DNA of 64,000 bases, taken from positions 434,001 through 498,000 of the forward strand of contig CAWFYC010000020.1 of the NCBI GenBank assembly GCA_963819855.1. Direction: 5' to 3'. Positions 52,263 through 61,795 of this stretch are shown in pieces. The position numbers were made by a program, and so were the translations under genes. Source of the stretch: JAMXLO01 sp963819855. GTDB taxonomy: Bacteria > Pseudomonadota > Alphaproteobacteria > Acetobacterales > Acetobacteraceae. Within the stretch, counting starts at the first letter, position 1, and each line of letters begins with the position of its first letter. The notes beneath the pieces were generated by a model, which worked only from the letters and a program-made list of their open reading frames with translations, had not been told where the DNA came from and did no database searches.

Positions 52263-53060
52263 ATGCGCTTCGACGGTAAGGTCTGCCTGGTCACCGGCGC
52301 CGGTTCGGGCATCGGCCGCGCCACCGCGATCGGCTTCGCGCAGCGCGGTGCCAGGGTGGTGGTGTCCGATGTGAACGGCAGCAGCGCGGAACAGGTCACA
52401 GCCGAAATTGCAACCTCCGGCGGTACCGCAACGACGGTCGTCGCGGACATGGCCAATCCGGCCGACATCGACCAGATGGTGGGCCGCGCGGTACAGGAGT
52501 TCGGCCGGTTGGACGTGCTGCATAACAACGCGTTCGGTGTGCCACCTGCGCTGCGCGACAAGCGGCTCGCGCGCGTCGCGGACACCGATCAGGCGGTGTG
52601 GGACTACACCATTCAGGTCGGTCTCACCGCAGTGATGCAGGCGACGCGCGCCGCCTTGCCGATCATGCGGCAGCAGGGCGGTGGCGCCATCGTCAACACC
52701 GCATCGATCTCCGGGCTGTTCGCCGACTTTGGCATCACGTCGTACAACGTCATGAAGGCCGGCGTGATCAACCTGACGCGCGGCACCGCGATCGAATACG
52801 CACCTTACGGCATTCGCTGCAACTGCATCTGCCCCGGCGCGATCGACACACCGCTGCTGCAGCGTGCCTATGGCATCCCAGGCTTCGTGGAGGCGACGCG
52901 CGCCGCCATCCCGATGGGCCGCTTCGGCAAGCCGGACGAGATGGCCAACGTCGTGCTGTTCCTGGCATCGGATCTCGCGTCGTATGTCACCGGCGCAGCC
53001 TTTGTCGCCGATGGCGGACTGACGGCACAGACCGGCATTCCCACGCGGTTCAGGGACTAG
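52263..53060 (+). CDS. Short-chain dehydrogenase/reductase
   Basis: A 265-residue classical SDR. TGAGSGIGRATAIGF at about 11-25 binds NAD(P), NNAF follows at about 88, Ser in NTASISG at about 140 and YNVMK (Tyr and Lys catalytic) at about 155-159. Substrate unknown. GGGAGG stands before the ATG. It ends 35 bases before palindrome copy C. Confidence 0.93.
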   Translation: MRFDGKVCLVTGAGSGIGRATAIGFAQRGARVVVSDVNGSSAEQVTAEIATSGGTATTVVADMANPADIDQMVGRAVQEFGRLDVLHNNAFGVPPALRDKRLARVADTDQAVWDYTIQVGLTAVMQATRAALPIMRQQGGGAIVNTASISGLFADFGITSYNVMKAGVINLTRGTAIEYAPYGIRCNCICPGAIDTPLLQRAYGIPGFVEATRAAIPMGRFGKPDEMANVVLFLASDLASYVTGAAFVADGGLTAQTGIPTRFRD

Positions 53061-53094
53061 GGGGTTTCAGGCAAAGGCGGAATTGCAGCAAGGC

Positions 53095-53178
53095 GATGGG
53101 TTTCGCTCCGCTCTACCCATCCTACCGCAACCCGCACGTGCCAACTCGTAGGATGGGTAGAGCGCAGCGAAACCCATC
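53095..53178. repeat. Palindromic repeat, family 1, copy C
   Basis: 31-base arms (53095-53125 and 53148-53178) with one mismatch in the stem (CGCTCC against CGCTGC), around a 22-base loop. It lies between two convergent genes, like copy B. Confidence 0.95.
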
Positions 53179-53228
53179 GAGCAAAGTGATTGCACCAGCG
53201 TCCGGTCTAGCACCAGCCGGCACCCTAT

Positions 53229-55460
53229 CTACCGCTGCAGTTTGTCGAGCGTGATCGGCAGGTCACGCACGCGCTTGCCGGTCGCGTGATAGATCGCGTT
53301 GGCGATTGCCGCCGCCACGCCGACGATGCCGATCTCGCCCAGGCCCTTGATGCCCAGTGGATTGATCTTGTCGTCCGGCTCGTCGACGAAAATAACCTCG
53401 ATATCCGGCACGTCGGCGTTCACCGGAACATGATATTCGGCAATATTCGCATTCATGATGCGGCCGAATTTATGGTCGATGAGCGTCTCCTCATGCAGCG
53501 CCATGCCGATGCCCCACACCGCGCCCCCGATGATCTGGCTGCGGGCAGTCATTGTGTTCAGGATCCGGCCGGCGGCGACTGCGCTGACCATACGGGTGAC
53601 CCGGATGACGCCGAGCTGCTCGTCCACCTTCACTTCGGCGAACACCGCCGAATGCGCGTTGTGCGCATGGGCGCCGCTGTGAGGGAAGGTGGTGGTTCTC
53701 TCCTGGTCGATGCGGTCGACACCGCCATGCCGCATCGCTTCCGCGATCGACACCGCGCGCGATGCGTCCCGTTTGCTTACCAGCCGGCCGTCGTTGAACG
53801 TGACCTCGCCGGGCGCCGCGTCCGCCAGCGGGGAGCCCGGCATCTGCTGTGCCAGACGCAACAATTCCCCGCGGACCGCATCGGCGGTCGTCACAATCCC
53901 GTTCGACACCGAGGCCGCGATCCATGATCCGCCCTCCACCGGCGACTGCGGCAGCGTCGAGTCACCAAGCCTGATGGTGACGCTGTCGAGCGGCAGCCCG
54001 AGCGTCTCGGCCGCGACCTGCGCCATGATGGTATAGGTGCCGGTGCCGATGTCAGAGGTCGCGCAGGATACCTCCGCATGGCCGTTGGCCGAAAGAACGA
54101 TCCGAACCGCGATCGGTACCTGCAGCGCTTCCCAGACGCCGGTCGCCATGCCCCAGCCCACCAGTTCGGTGCCGTCGCGCATCGAGCGCGGCTCAGGGCT
54201 GCGCCTGTCCCAACCGAAGGCTCCTGCGCCGTGGCGGTAGCAATCGCGCAGGCCCTTGCTGCTGTATGGTCGATCACCGTGCTGGTCGCGCTCCGAATAA
54301 CACCGCAGGCGAAGCTCGATCGGATCGAGGTTGAGGGCGACCGCAAGTTCGTCCATTGCGCTCTCGAGCGCATAGAGGCTGGTCGCCGCACTGGGCGCGC
54401 GCATGTCGCACGACGTCGCAAGATCGAGCCGGGCGAGTTTGTGCACATATTTTGCGTTCGCGCTCTTGTAGAGCAGGCCGGACCAGCCGGTCTCTTGCCG
54501 ATAATAGTCCTCGTGTTGCGAAGTCACCGTGACCGCTTCGTGCGCGATCGCGTCGAGCGTTCCCGCAGCATTCGCCCCAAGCATGATCTGCTGGATCATG
54601 GCAGGCCGGTAGCCGAGGCTATACATCTGCTGACGGGTCAGCACCAGGCGCACCGAACGCTTCAGCGCGAGCGCCGCCAGCGCGGCCAGCACCGCCTGGT
54701 ATTGCGGCCGCAGTCCGGAACCGAATGCGCCGCCGACAAAGGGCGACAGGACGCGCACACGGTTCGGTTCCAATTCGAGCACGCTGCAGAGATAGCGCTG
54801 TACATTCTGCACGCCCTGCGTCTTGTCGTGGATCGTCAGCTTGCCGCCGTCCTCGTAGATCACCGTGGAGGCGTACAGTTCCATCGGGTTGTGATGCTCG
54901 ATCGGGACATGATACTCGCCACTGTGGCGCACCTCGGCCGCGGCGAACGCCTGTTCCGCCGTGCCGCGCGACCTTGGCGGGGCGAACGGGTTCTCCGCCA
55001 GGTTGGCTGGCGATTGCAGCGCGACTGCTGCATCACGCTGGCGATGCAGGTGAGTGACGTGCTCGTCCCGGTCGTATTCCACCCGGACCAGCGACGCCGC
55101 GAAACGGGCGATCTCGGGCTCTTCAGCAACCACCAGCGCGACCGGCTGGCCGCTGAACCTGATCCGGTCGTCGTGCAGCGGCCGGTACGGCGAACCTTCC
55201 GGTGCCACATCGTCCTTGTAAGCGCTGTCGGCGCTCGCCATGCGTGGCCGGTTGCGGTGCGTGAGCACATCGATGACGCCGTCGACGGACAGCGCCTCGC
55301 CCGTGTCGATGCGGGCGATGCGGCCTTTGGCAATGGTCGATGTGACCACGTAGGCGTGCACCAGACCCGGCGCATCGAACTCGGCAGCATATTTAGCCGC
55401 GCCGGTGACCTTGGCACGGCCATCGACGCGGGGTGTGGCGGATCCAATATACGTCGTCAT
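53229..55460 (-). CDS. Molybdenum hydroxylase, large molybdopterin-binding subunit (PaoC-like)
   Basis: A 743-residue xanthine-dehydrogenase-family catalytic subunit. It starts YIGSATPRVDGRAKVTGAAK, the family's opening, has GGAFGSGLRPQYQAVLAALA and DMRAPSAATSLYALESAMDE for cofactor binding and ends GLGEIGIVGVAAAIANAIYH, with the catalytic Glu in GLGE. It oxidises an aldehyde or N-heterocycle with water as oxygen source. It is the last gene of the FeS-FAD-Mo trio, as in paoABC, 19 bases after the FAD subunit. Confidence 0.93.
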   Translation of the reverse strand: MTTYIGSATPRVDGRAKVTGAAKYAAEFDAPGLVHAYVVTSTIAKGRIARIDTGEALSVDGVIDVLTHRNRPRMASADSAYKDDVAPEGSPYRPLHDDRIRFSGQPVALVVAEEPEIARFAASLVRVEYDRDEHVTHLHRQRDAAVALQSPANLAENPFAPPRSRGTAEQAFAAAEVRHSGEYHVPIEHHNPMELYASTVIYEDGGKLTIHDKTQGVQNVQRYLCSVLELEPNRVRVLSPFVGGAFGSGLRPQYQAVLAALAALALKRSVRLVLTRQQMYSLGYRPAMIQQIMLGANAAGTLDAIAHEAVTVTSQHEDYYRQETGWSGLLYKSANAKYVHKLARLDLATSCDMRAPSAATSLYALESAMDELAVALNLDPIELRLRCYSERDQHGDRPYSSKGLRDCYRHGAGAFGWDRRSPEPRSMRDGTELVGWGMATGVWEALQVPIAVRIVLSANGHAEVSCATSDIGTGTYTIMAQVAAETLGLPLDSVTIRLGDSTLPQSPVEGGSWIAASVSNGIVTTADAVRGELLRLAQQMPGSPLADAAPGEVTFNDGRLVSKRDASRAVSIAEAMRHGGVDRIDQERTTTFPHSGAHAHNAHSAVFAEVKVDEQLGVIRVTRMVSAVAAGRILNTMTARSQIIGGAVWGIGMALHEETLIDHKFGRIMNANIAEYHVPVNADVPDIEVIFVDEPDDKINPLGIKGLGEIGIVGVAAAIANAIYHATGKRVRDLPITLDKLQR

Positions 55461-55479
55461 TGGCCTGCTCGTTTCCTGC

Positions 55480-56496
55480 TCACGCGATCTTCTTGTTAGA
55501 CTGCGACTGGGGGGTTCCGGCCGCCGCCTGCGTCAGCGCACGCACGATGGCACGGCGCGCGAGCTCGATCTTGAAGGCGTTGTGCTCGAACCCCTTGGCA
55601 TCGCGCAGCATGACGTCCGCCGCGCGGGCGAACGTCGAGGGGTCGGCGGGCTGCCCGCGCAGCGCTGCCTCCACCGTCGGATCGCGCCAAGGCTTGTGCG
55701 CCACGCCGCCGAGCGCAAGCCGGGCCTCCTTGATGGCGTCGCCCTCGAGCTCCAGACCGGCTGCGACAGACACCAGCGCGAACGCATACGACAGACGGTC
55801 GCGGATCTTCAGATAGCTGTGGTTCGCCGCAAACCCGCGCGCCGGAAGTTCTACCGCCGTGACGATCTCGTTCGGCTGCAGATTGGTGTCGCGCTGCGGC
55901 GTGTTCTCCGGCAGCCGATGGAAGTCCGCAAACGCCAACGCGCGCGTTCCCGCGGGCCCGGCCACATGGACCGTGGCGTCGAGCGCCGCCAGCGCCACGC
56001 ACATGTCGGAAGGATGGGTCGCAATGCAGGCGTCGCTGGTGCCGAGGATCGCGTGCATACGGTTGAGGCCGGCAATGGCGGAGCAGCCGCTGCCGGGCTG
56101 GCGTTTGTTGCAAGGGGTCGCTACGTCGTAAAAATAGGCACAACGCGTGCGTTGCAGGAGATTGCCCCCGGTCGACGCCATGTTGCGCAACTGCGCCGAA
56201 GCGCCCGCAAGGATCGCGCTCCCGAGCATCGGATAGCGTTGTGTGATGAGGGGATGATAGGCGAGGTCGGAATTCGCTACCAGTGCGCCGATCCGCAATC
56301 CTCCGTCCGGCGTCGCTTCGACGCTCCGCAGCGGCAATCGCGAAATGTCGATCAGCCGCGAGGGTCGTTCGACCTCCTCCTTCATCAGGTCGATCAGGTT
56401 GGTGCCGCCGGCGATGAATTTGGCCGTCGGATCGACCGACATCTGGCGCACTGCGTCGGCAACGTCGTTGGCCCGCGTGTACTGGAAATCGATCAT
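55480..56496 (-). CDS. Molybdenum hydroxylase FAD-binding subunit (PaoB-like)
   Basis: A 338-residue FAD subunit. FIAGGTNLIDLMKEEVERP is the FAD pyrophosphate-binding segment; MASTGGNLLQRTRC follows. Unlike standard CoxM/XdhB, it carries the Cys set CAYFYDVATPCNKRQPGSGC plus a later Cys, which in E. coli PaoB binds an extra 4Fe-4S cluster; this supports PaoABC-type aldehyde oxidoreductase. The Met at 56496 overlaps the FeS subunit stop by four bases. Confidence 0.92.
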   Translation of the reverse strand: MIDFQYTRANDVADAVRQMSVDPTAKFIAGGTNLIDLMKEEVERPSRLIDISRLPLRSVEATPDGGLRIGALVANSDLAYHPLITQRYPMLGSAILAGASAQLRNMASTGGNLLQRTRCAYFYDVATPCNKRQPGSGCSAIAGLNRMHAILGTSDACIATHPSDMCVALAALDATVHVAGPAGTRALAFADFHRLPENTPQRDTNLQPNEIVTAVELPARGFAANHSYLKIRDRLSYAFALVSVAAGLELEGDAIKEARLALGGVAHKPWRDPTVEAALRGQPADPSTFARAADVMLRDAKGFEHNAFKIELARRAIVRALTQAAAGTPQSQSNKKIA

Positions 56497-56963
56497 GCCT
56501 GCCCCATCGCCTGCTGGATCGCGCGCACGATGTTGGGATACGCGCCGCAGCGGCAGATGTTGCCGCTCATGAGTTCGCGGATTTCGTCGGTACTCTTCGC
56601 ATGGCCTTCCGCGATCAGGCCCGCGGCGGAACAGATCTGTCCCGGCGTACAGTAGCCGCACTGGAACGCGTCGTGGTCGATGAATGCCTGCTGCAGCGCG
56701 TGCAGCGCGCCATCGCTTGCCAGGCCCTCGATGGTGGTCACCGTGGCGCCGTCCTTCATCACGGCCAGCGTGAGACAGGAATTGATCCGCCGCCCGTCCA
56801 CCAGCACGGTGCACGCGCCGCATTGGCCGTGATCGCATCCCTTCTTGGTGCCGGTCAGGCCAAGATGGTCGCGCAGCGCGTCGAGCAAGCTCGTCCACGG
56901 CGCGACGCTGAGCTGCGTCGCCGCGCCATTTATGGTCAGCGACACTGGAATCTTCGCTGGCAT
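56493..56963 (-). CDS. Molybdenum hydroxylase 2Fe-2S subunit (PaoA-like)
   Basis: A 156-residue subunit with two 2Fe-2S clusters: CDHGQCGACTVLVDG plus the later C of INSC (plant-type) and CGYCTPGQ with CRCGAYPNIVRAIQ (helical domain), eight cysteines in all. It passes electrons from the Mo site to the FAD subunit or an acceptor. There is no twin-arginine leader, unlike E. coli PaoA, so the enzyme is probably cytoplasmic. First gene of the trio. Confidence 0.95.
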   Translation of the reverse strand: MPAKIPVSLTINGAATQLSVAPWTSLLDALRDHLGLTGTKKGCDHGQCGACTVLVDGRRINSCLTLAVMKDGATVTTIEGLASDGALHALQQAFIDHDAFQCGYCTPGQICSAAGLIAEGHAKSTDEIRELMSGNICRCGAYPNIVRAIQQAMGQA

Positions 56964-57100
56964 CCGGATAACTCTCCCATGCGACTGAACGGGCGTGAAC
57001 CTGGTCTCGGGTCGCCGGCCGATCTTGTATGCTTAGCTTATGTTTGCATCGCACGTTCAGCGGGAGGCACGCTCACGCCGATTTGAGTCCGGCCAAGGCG

Positions 57101-58840
57101 TCACCGCCGTCGCGGCGACGCCGCGACCGCCAGCGGCGAAGTGATGTCGGCGAATGACTGTGCCAGCGAGGTCCGCACGTCGATCACCGTCGGCAGCCGC
57201 GCGTTCATCGCCTCGCGCAGCGCCGGGCCCATCGCCGCCGGATCGGTGACGCGAACGCCGTGGCAGCCCATGGCGCGGGCAATCGCCGCATGATCGAAAT
57301 CGGCGAATTCCGCCGCGAACGGCCCGCCGCCGTGAAGCACCCAGCCGAGTGCGTTGTTGTTGAACACCACGGTAATGATCGGGATGTCCTGCTCGATGCC
57401 CGTCATCAGCCCGTTCATCGTCATGGCGAAGCCGCCATCGCCGCACACCGCGACGACCGGCCGGTCCGGATGCACCAGCTTTGCCGCGAGCGCCGCGGGA
57501 ATCGCGAACCCCATCGGCCCCGAGCCCGCTGCCTGCAGAAAGCCACCCGCCCGCTTCGTCTGGTAGAAATGGGTCATCATGATGCGGTTCTCGCCGGCGT
57601 CGCAGGTGACGATGGCGTTGTCCGGCAGAGTGCGCATCAGCTCGCCGATCGCCCGCTGCGGCAGGATCGGTGCACCCTCGGCGAAGTAGCCGGCCGAGTT
57701 GAAGTACCCCTTGGCCTCGCGCCACTTCGCCACCCGCGCATCGCCGGTCGCGCGCCGGCCCGCCGATTGCGATGCAACTGCCTCGTGCAGTTGCCGCAGC
57801 ACCTGCGCGGCGTCGCCAAGCAGCACGTGCTCGGCCGGAAACGTCCACGACGCGTTGCGCGGCTCGACGTCAATCTGGATGAAGCTCTGCCGCGTCGGAT
57901 CGAGCAGATCGCGGTTCGCCCACGCCGTGTCACTCGGCCCGAGCTTGGTGCCGACCGCCAGCACCAGATCGGCCTCCGCGAGACAGGCATTCGCCGCCTC
58001 GGTGCCGAACGTTCCGAAGACTCCAAGTGCCAGACTGTGAGTTTCCGCGAAGCAGCCCTTGCCGGCCGCGGTCGTGACCACCGGCAGGCCCGCCGCCTCG
58101 GCCAGCGCGACGAGCTGATCGTAGCCTTGTGCGATGCGCACGCCGTTACCGGCGATCACCACCGGCCTCTCGGCGGCCAGCAGTGCCTGCGCCGCCGCGG
58201 CGACACGCGACGCATCGGCCGGCGGTGGCGGCGCCGGCAGATAGTAGCGGGTGGGATACAGCCCCGGCTGCGAATCCGGCTTCACCGTGCCCGACAAGGA
58301 ATCCTGCGCGAACAGCACCGCAACCGGACCGCATTGCCCGGACAACGCATGTTTGATCGCAAGCTGCGTTCCCTGCACCGCAGCGGTCGGCGTGTGCGCC
58401 TGCACCACCTGCTTGGTCACGCCGCTGAACGCGCACCGCGCATCCCAACTGCCGTAGTCGCCGGTCGCCTGCTGATAGGGTGCGTGCAGATGGAACGGTG
58501 TCGCATCGGAGAAGTCGGTGAGCAGCAGCATCGGAGAGCTGGACAGGAACGCCTCCATGGTACCGATCAGGCCATTGCCCAGCACCCAGGGTCCCTGCCC
58601 GATCATCACACCGGGCCGGCGAGTGAGCCGCCCATAGACCTCCGCCATGACACCGGCCAGCGACTCCTCGCGCACCAGCACCATGCGCAGCGAATTCTGA
58701 TATTTGCGCAGGCCTGAGACGATCCGGCCGGTGTGGCCGCCGGAGATGCCGAAGACGTACTCGATGCCGGCTTCCTGTAGCACCCGTCCGACCAGATCGG
58801 CGGCCGGCTCTTCCTCGGTCAGCATGCGCTCGACTGCCAT
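57101..58840 (-). CDS. Thiamine-diphosphate-dependent enzyme (acetolactate-synthase-like)
   Basis: A 579-residue ThDP enzyme. PYR-domain Glu lies in VREESLAGVMAEVYGRLTR, the central domain has RPVVIAGNGVRIAQGYDQL, and the PP domain has VCGDGGFAMTMNGL ... FNNNALG, the ThDP-Mg signature. The sequence is distinct from the ThDP enzyme at 46 kb. Without a regulatory subunit or ilv genes it is more likely a 2-keto acid decarboxylase or carboligase than biosynthetic AHAS. Divergent from isovaleryl-CoA dehydrogenase. Confidence 0.88.
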   Translation of the reverse strand: MAVERMLTEEEPAADLVGRVLQEAGIEYVFGISGGHTGRIVSGLRKYQNSLRMVLVREESLAGVMAEVYGRLTRRPGVMIGQGPWVLGNGLIGTMEAFLSSSPMLLLTDFSDATPFHLHAPYQQATGDYGSWDARCAFSGVTKQVVQAHTPTAAVQGTQLAIKHALSGQCGPVAVLFAQDSLSGTVKPDSQPGLYPTRYYLPAPPPPADASRVAAAAQALLAAERPVVIAGNGVRIAQGYDQLVALAEAAGLPVVTTAAGKGCFAETHSLALGVFGTFGTEAANACLAEADLVLAVGTKLGPSDTAWANRDLLDPTRQSFIQIDVEPRNASWTFPAEHVLLGDAAQVLRQLHEAVASQSAGRRATGDARVAKWREAKGYFNSAGYFAEGAPILPQRAIGELMRTLPDNAIVTCDAGENRIMMTHFYQTKRAGGFLQAAGSGPMGFAIPAALAAKLVHPDRPVVAVCGDGGFAMTMNGLMTGIEQDIPIITVVFNNNALGWVLHGGGPFAAEFADFDHAAIARAMGCHGVRVTDPAAMGPALREAMNARLPTVIDVRTSLAQSFADITSPLAVAASPRRR

Positions 58841-58930
58841 CGCTGTTTCCTCCCGTCGGTCGCCGGACCATACACGAGGATCGAGCAGGTTTCACTTGGC
58901 GGCCCGCACAGGGTCGGCCATTGTTCCAGC

Positions 58931-60109
58931 ATGGCGTCATTACCGAACCGGCTGCCCGGCCTGAACTTCGACCTCGGCGAGACCGCCGACATGCTGCGCG
59001 GCACGGTCGAGGCGTTCGCCGCCGATGAGATAGCGCCGCGCGCCGCTACGATCGATCGCGACAACGCCTTCCCAATGGATCTGTGGCGCAAGTTCGGCGA
59101 GATCGGCGTACTCGGCATCACGGTGGAGGAGGAATACGGCGGCGCCGGCATGGGCTATCTGGAGCACGTCGTGGCGATGGAGGAGATTTCGCGCGCCTCG
59201 GCGTCGGTCGGCCTGTCGTACGGCGCGCATTCCAATCTCTGCGTCAACCAGATCCGCCGTAACGGCAGTGATGCGCAGAGGCGGCGCTACCTGCCTCAGC
59301 TGATCAGCGGCGAGCATGTCGGCGCTCTTGCGATGAGCGAACCAGGTGCCGGTTCCGATGTCGTGGGCATGCAGACGCGGGCGGAGAAGCGCGGCGATCG
59401 CTACGTGCTGAACGGGTCCAAGATGTGGATCACCAACGGGCCTGACGCGGATGTGTTGGTTGTGTATGCCAAGACCGAACCGGAGGCGGGCCCGCAAGGC
59501 ATCACCGCGTTCCTGATCGAGAAGGGGTTCAAGGGTTTCTCCACCGCGCAGAAGCTCGACAAGCTGGGGATGCGCGGGTCGAACACCTGCGAGCTGGTGT
59601 TCGCCGACTGCGAGGTGCCGGAGGACAACGTGCTGGGCCGCGTCAATGATGGCGTGCGCGTGCTGATGAGTGGGCTCGACTATGAGCGGGCCGTGCTGGC
59701 GGCGGGGCCGCTCGGTATCATGCAGGCCTGCATGGACGCGGTCGTGCCATACGTGCACGAACGAAAGCAGTTCGGCCAGGCGATCGGCGAGTTCCAGCTC
59801 ATGCAGGGCAAGCTCGCCGATATGTACACCACGATGAACGCCGCCCGGGCGTATGTATATACAGTGGCGAAGTCGTGCGACCGCGGCGAAACGACGCGCA
59901 AGGACGCTGCCGGTGCCATTCTCTACGCGGCGGAGAAGGCGACCTGGATGGCGCTGGAGGCGATCCAGTGTCTGGGTGGCAACGGGTATATCAACGACTA
60001 CCCGACCGGGAGGCTGCTGCGCGACGCCAAGCTGTACGAGATCGGCGCCGGCACCAGCGAAATCCGCCGCATGCTGATCGGCCGCGAACTGTTCCGCGAG
60101 ACGGCATGA
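58931..60109 (+). CDS. Isovaleryl-CoA dehydrogenase
   Basis: A 392-residue acyl-CoA dehydrogenase for leucine breakdown (isovaleryl-CoA to 3-methylcrotonyl-CoA). Family blocks are LGITVEEEYGGAGMGYLEHV, ASASVGLSYGAHSNLCVNQI, GALAMSEPGAGSDVVGMQ and WITNGPDADVLVVYAKT; the catalytic Glu of the IVD group lies in helix G rather than the C-terminal position, consistent with LMSGLDYERAVLAAGPLGIM. The carboxylase genes for the next step follow directly. Confidence 0.93.
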   Translation: MASLPNRLPGLNFDLGETADMLRGTVEAFAADEIAPRAATIDRDNAFPMDLWRKFGEIGVLGITVEEEYGGAGMGYLEHVVAMEEISRASASVGLSYGAHSNLCVNQIRRNGSDAQRRRYLPQLISGEHVGALAMSEPGAGSDVVGMQTRAEKRGDRYVLNGSKMWITNGPDADVLVVYAKTEPEAGPQGITAFLIEKGFKGFSTAQKLDKLGMRGSNTCELVFADCEVPEDNVLGRVNDGVRVLMSGLDYERAVLAAGPLGIMQACMDAVVPYVHERKQFGQAIGEFQLMQGKLADMYTTMNAARAYVYTVAKSCDRGETTRKDAAGAILYAAEKATWMALEAIQCLGGNGYINDYPTGRLLRDAKLYEIGAGTSEIRRMLIGRELFRETA

Positions 60110-60114
60110 ATATT

Positions 60115-60197
60115 AAACCACGGATACACACGGATGAACACGGATGTTGCCGAGCGGCGCCCGTCCATCTGTGTTCATCCGTGTTCATCTGTGGTTT
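60115..60197. repeat. Palindromic repeat, family 2, copy 2
   Basis: 32-base imperfect arms (60115-60146, 60166-60197) starting AAACCACGGATACACACGG with about four mismatches, around a 19-base loop. It fills nearly all of the gap between isovaleryl-CoA dehydrogenase and the carboxylase beta gene, so it lies inside a transcript. Copy 1 is at 7511. Confidence 0.85.
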
Positions 60198-60203
60198 CCT
60201 GAG

Positions 60204-61793
60204 ATGACGGTACTACATTCGATTAGCGATCCCCGTTCGGTCGAGTTCTCCGCCAACGCGGCAGCGATGCGCGTGCTGGTGGACGACCTCCGCGCGCGGG
60301 TGGCCGAGGTGGCCCTCGGTGGCGGCGAGACCTCGCGACAACGCCACCTTGCGCGCAACAAGCTGCTGCCGCGCGATCGCGTCGCCGGGCTGATCGATCC
60401 CGGCTCGCCGTTTCTCGAACTGTCGCAGCTTGCGGCCTATGGCCTTTACGACAACGAGGTTCCTGCGGCCGGCATCGTCACCGGCATCGGCCGCGTTTCC
60501 GGACGCGAATGCGTCATCGTCGCCAACGACGCCACGGTGAAGGGCGGCACCTACTTCCCGATCACCGTGAAGAAGCACCTCCGCGCGCAGGAGATCGCGC
60601 TGCACAACCGCCTGCCCTGCATCTATCTGGTGGATTCCGGCGGTGCCTTCCTGCCGATGCAGGACGAGATCTTCCCCGACCGCGACCATTTCGGCCGCAT
60701 CTTCTTCAACCAGGCCAATCTGTCCGCGGAGGGAATTCCCCAGATCGCCGCGGTGATGGGCTCGTGCACCGCAGGTGGCGCCTACGTCCCGGCGATGAGC
60801 GACGAGACCATCATCGTACGCAAGCAGGGCACCATCTTTCTCGGTGGACCGCCGTTGGTGCAGGCGGCAACCGGCGAGATCGTCAGCGCCGAGGACCTGG
60901 GCGGCGCCGATGTGCACGCACGTACCTCGGGCGTGGTCGATCATTACGCGCATGACGACCGGCACGCATTGGCGCTGTGCCGGCGCATCGTCGCGGGCCT
61001 GAACCACAGCAAGCAGCCGCAGGTCGCGCTGCGCGAGCCGCATGCGCCACGCTACGATCCCGCTGAATTGTACGGCGTCGTTCCGGCCAACCTGCGCGCA
61101 ACCTATGACGCGCGCGAGGTGATCGCCCGCATCGTCGATGCCAGCGAATTCGATGAGTTCAAACATCTGTATGGCACCACGCTGCTGTGCGGCTTTGCCC
61201 ATATCCATGGCTATCCGGTGGGCATCCTCGCCAACAACGGCATTCTGTTCTCAGAGTCCGCCCTGAAGGGCGCGCATTTCGTCGAACTGTGCAGCCAGCG
61301 CGGCATTCCCCTGGTGTTCCTGCAGAACATCACCGGCTTCATGGTCGGGCGGAAATACGAGGCGGGCGGCATCGCCAAGGATGGCGCCAAACTGGTCACG
61401 GCGGTTTCCACCACGTCGGTGCCCAAGCTCACCGTCATCATCGGCGGCAGTTACGGCGCGGGCAACTACGGCATGTGCGGTCGCGCGTACCAACCGCGCT
61501 TCCTGTTCATGTGGCCGAATGCACGCATCTCGGTGATGGGCGGTGAGCAGGCCGCGACCGTGTTGGCGCAGGTGCGGCGCAACCGGGACGCGAACCCGGA
61601 CGAGGAGGAGGCATTCAAGGCGCCGATCCGCGCTCAGTACGAACGGCAGGGCCATCCTTACTACGCGACCGCACGTTTGTGGGACGACGGCATCATCGAT
61701 CCGGTCGATACGCGGCGCGTGCTGGGCCTAGCGTTGTCGGCTGCGTTGAATGCGCCGATCCCGCCGACGCGCTTCGGGGTGTTCCGGATGTGA
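60204..61793 (+). CDS. 3-methylcrotonyl-CoA carboxylase, carboxyltransferase (beta) subunit
   Basis: A 529-residue carboxyltransferase. RNKLLPRDRVAGLIDPGSPF, CIYLVDSGGAFLPMQDEIFP, AAVMGSCTAGGAYVPAMSDE and GSYGAGNYGMCGRAYQPRF are the acyl-CoA and biotin site blocks of the MCC-beta branch; FLQNITGFMVGRKYEAGGIA fits methylcrotonyl rather than propionyl specificity. It transfers CO2 from biotin to 3-methylcrotonyl-CoA. The ATG at 60204 immediately follows palindrome copy 2; the ribosome-binding site would lie in the repeat's right edge. Confidence 0.94.
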   Translation: MTVLHSISDPRSVEFSANAAAMRVLVDDLRARVAEVALGGGETSRQRHLARNKLLPRDRVAGLIDPGSPFLELSQLAAYGLYDNEVPAAGIVTGIGRVSGRECVIVANDATVKGGTYFPITVKKHLRAQEIALHNRLPCIYLVDSGGAFLPMQDEIFPDRDHFGRIFFNQANLSAEGIPQIAAVMGSCTAGGAYVPAMSDETIIVRKQGTIFLGGPPLVQAATGEIVSAEDLGGADVHARTSGVVDHYAHDDRHALALCRRIVAGLNHSKQPQVALREPHAPRYDPAELYGVVPANLRATYDAREVIARIVDASEFDEFKHLYGTTLLCGFAHIHGYPVGILANNGILFSESALKGAHFVELCSQRGIPLVFLQNITGFMVGRKYEAGGIAKDGAKLVTAVSTTSVPKLTVIIGGSYGAGNYGMCGRAYQPRFLFMWPNARISVMGGEQAATVLAQVRRNRDANPDEEEAFKAPIRAQYERQGHPYYATARLWDDGIIDPVDTRRVLGLALSAALNAPIPPTRFGVFRM

Positions 61794-61795
61794 CG

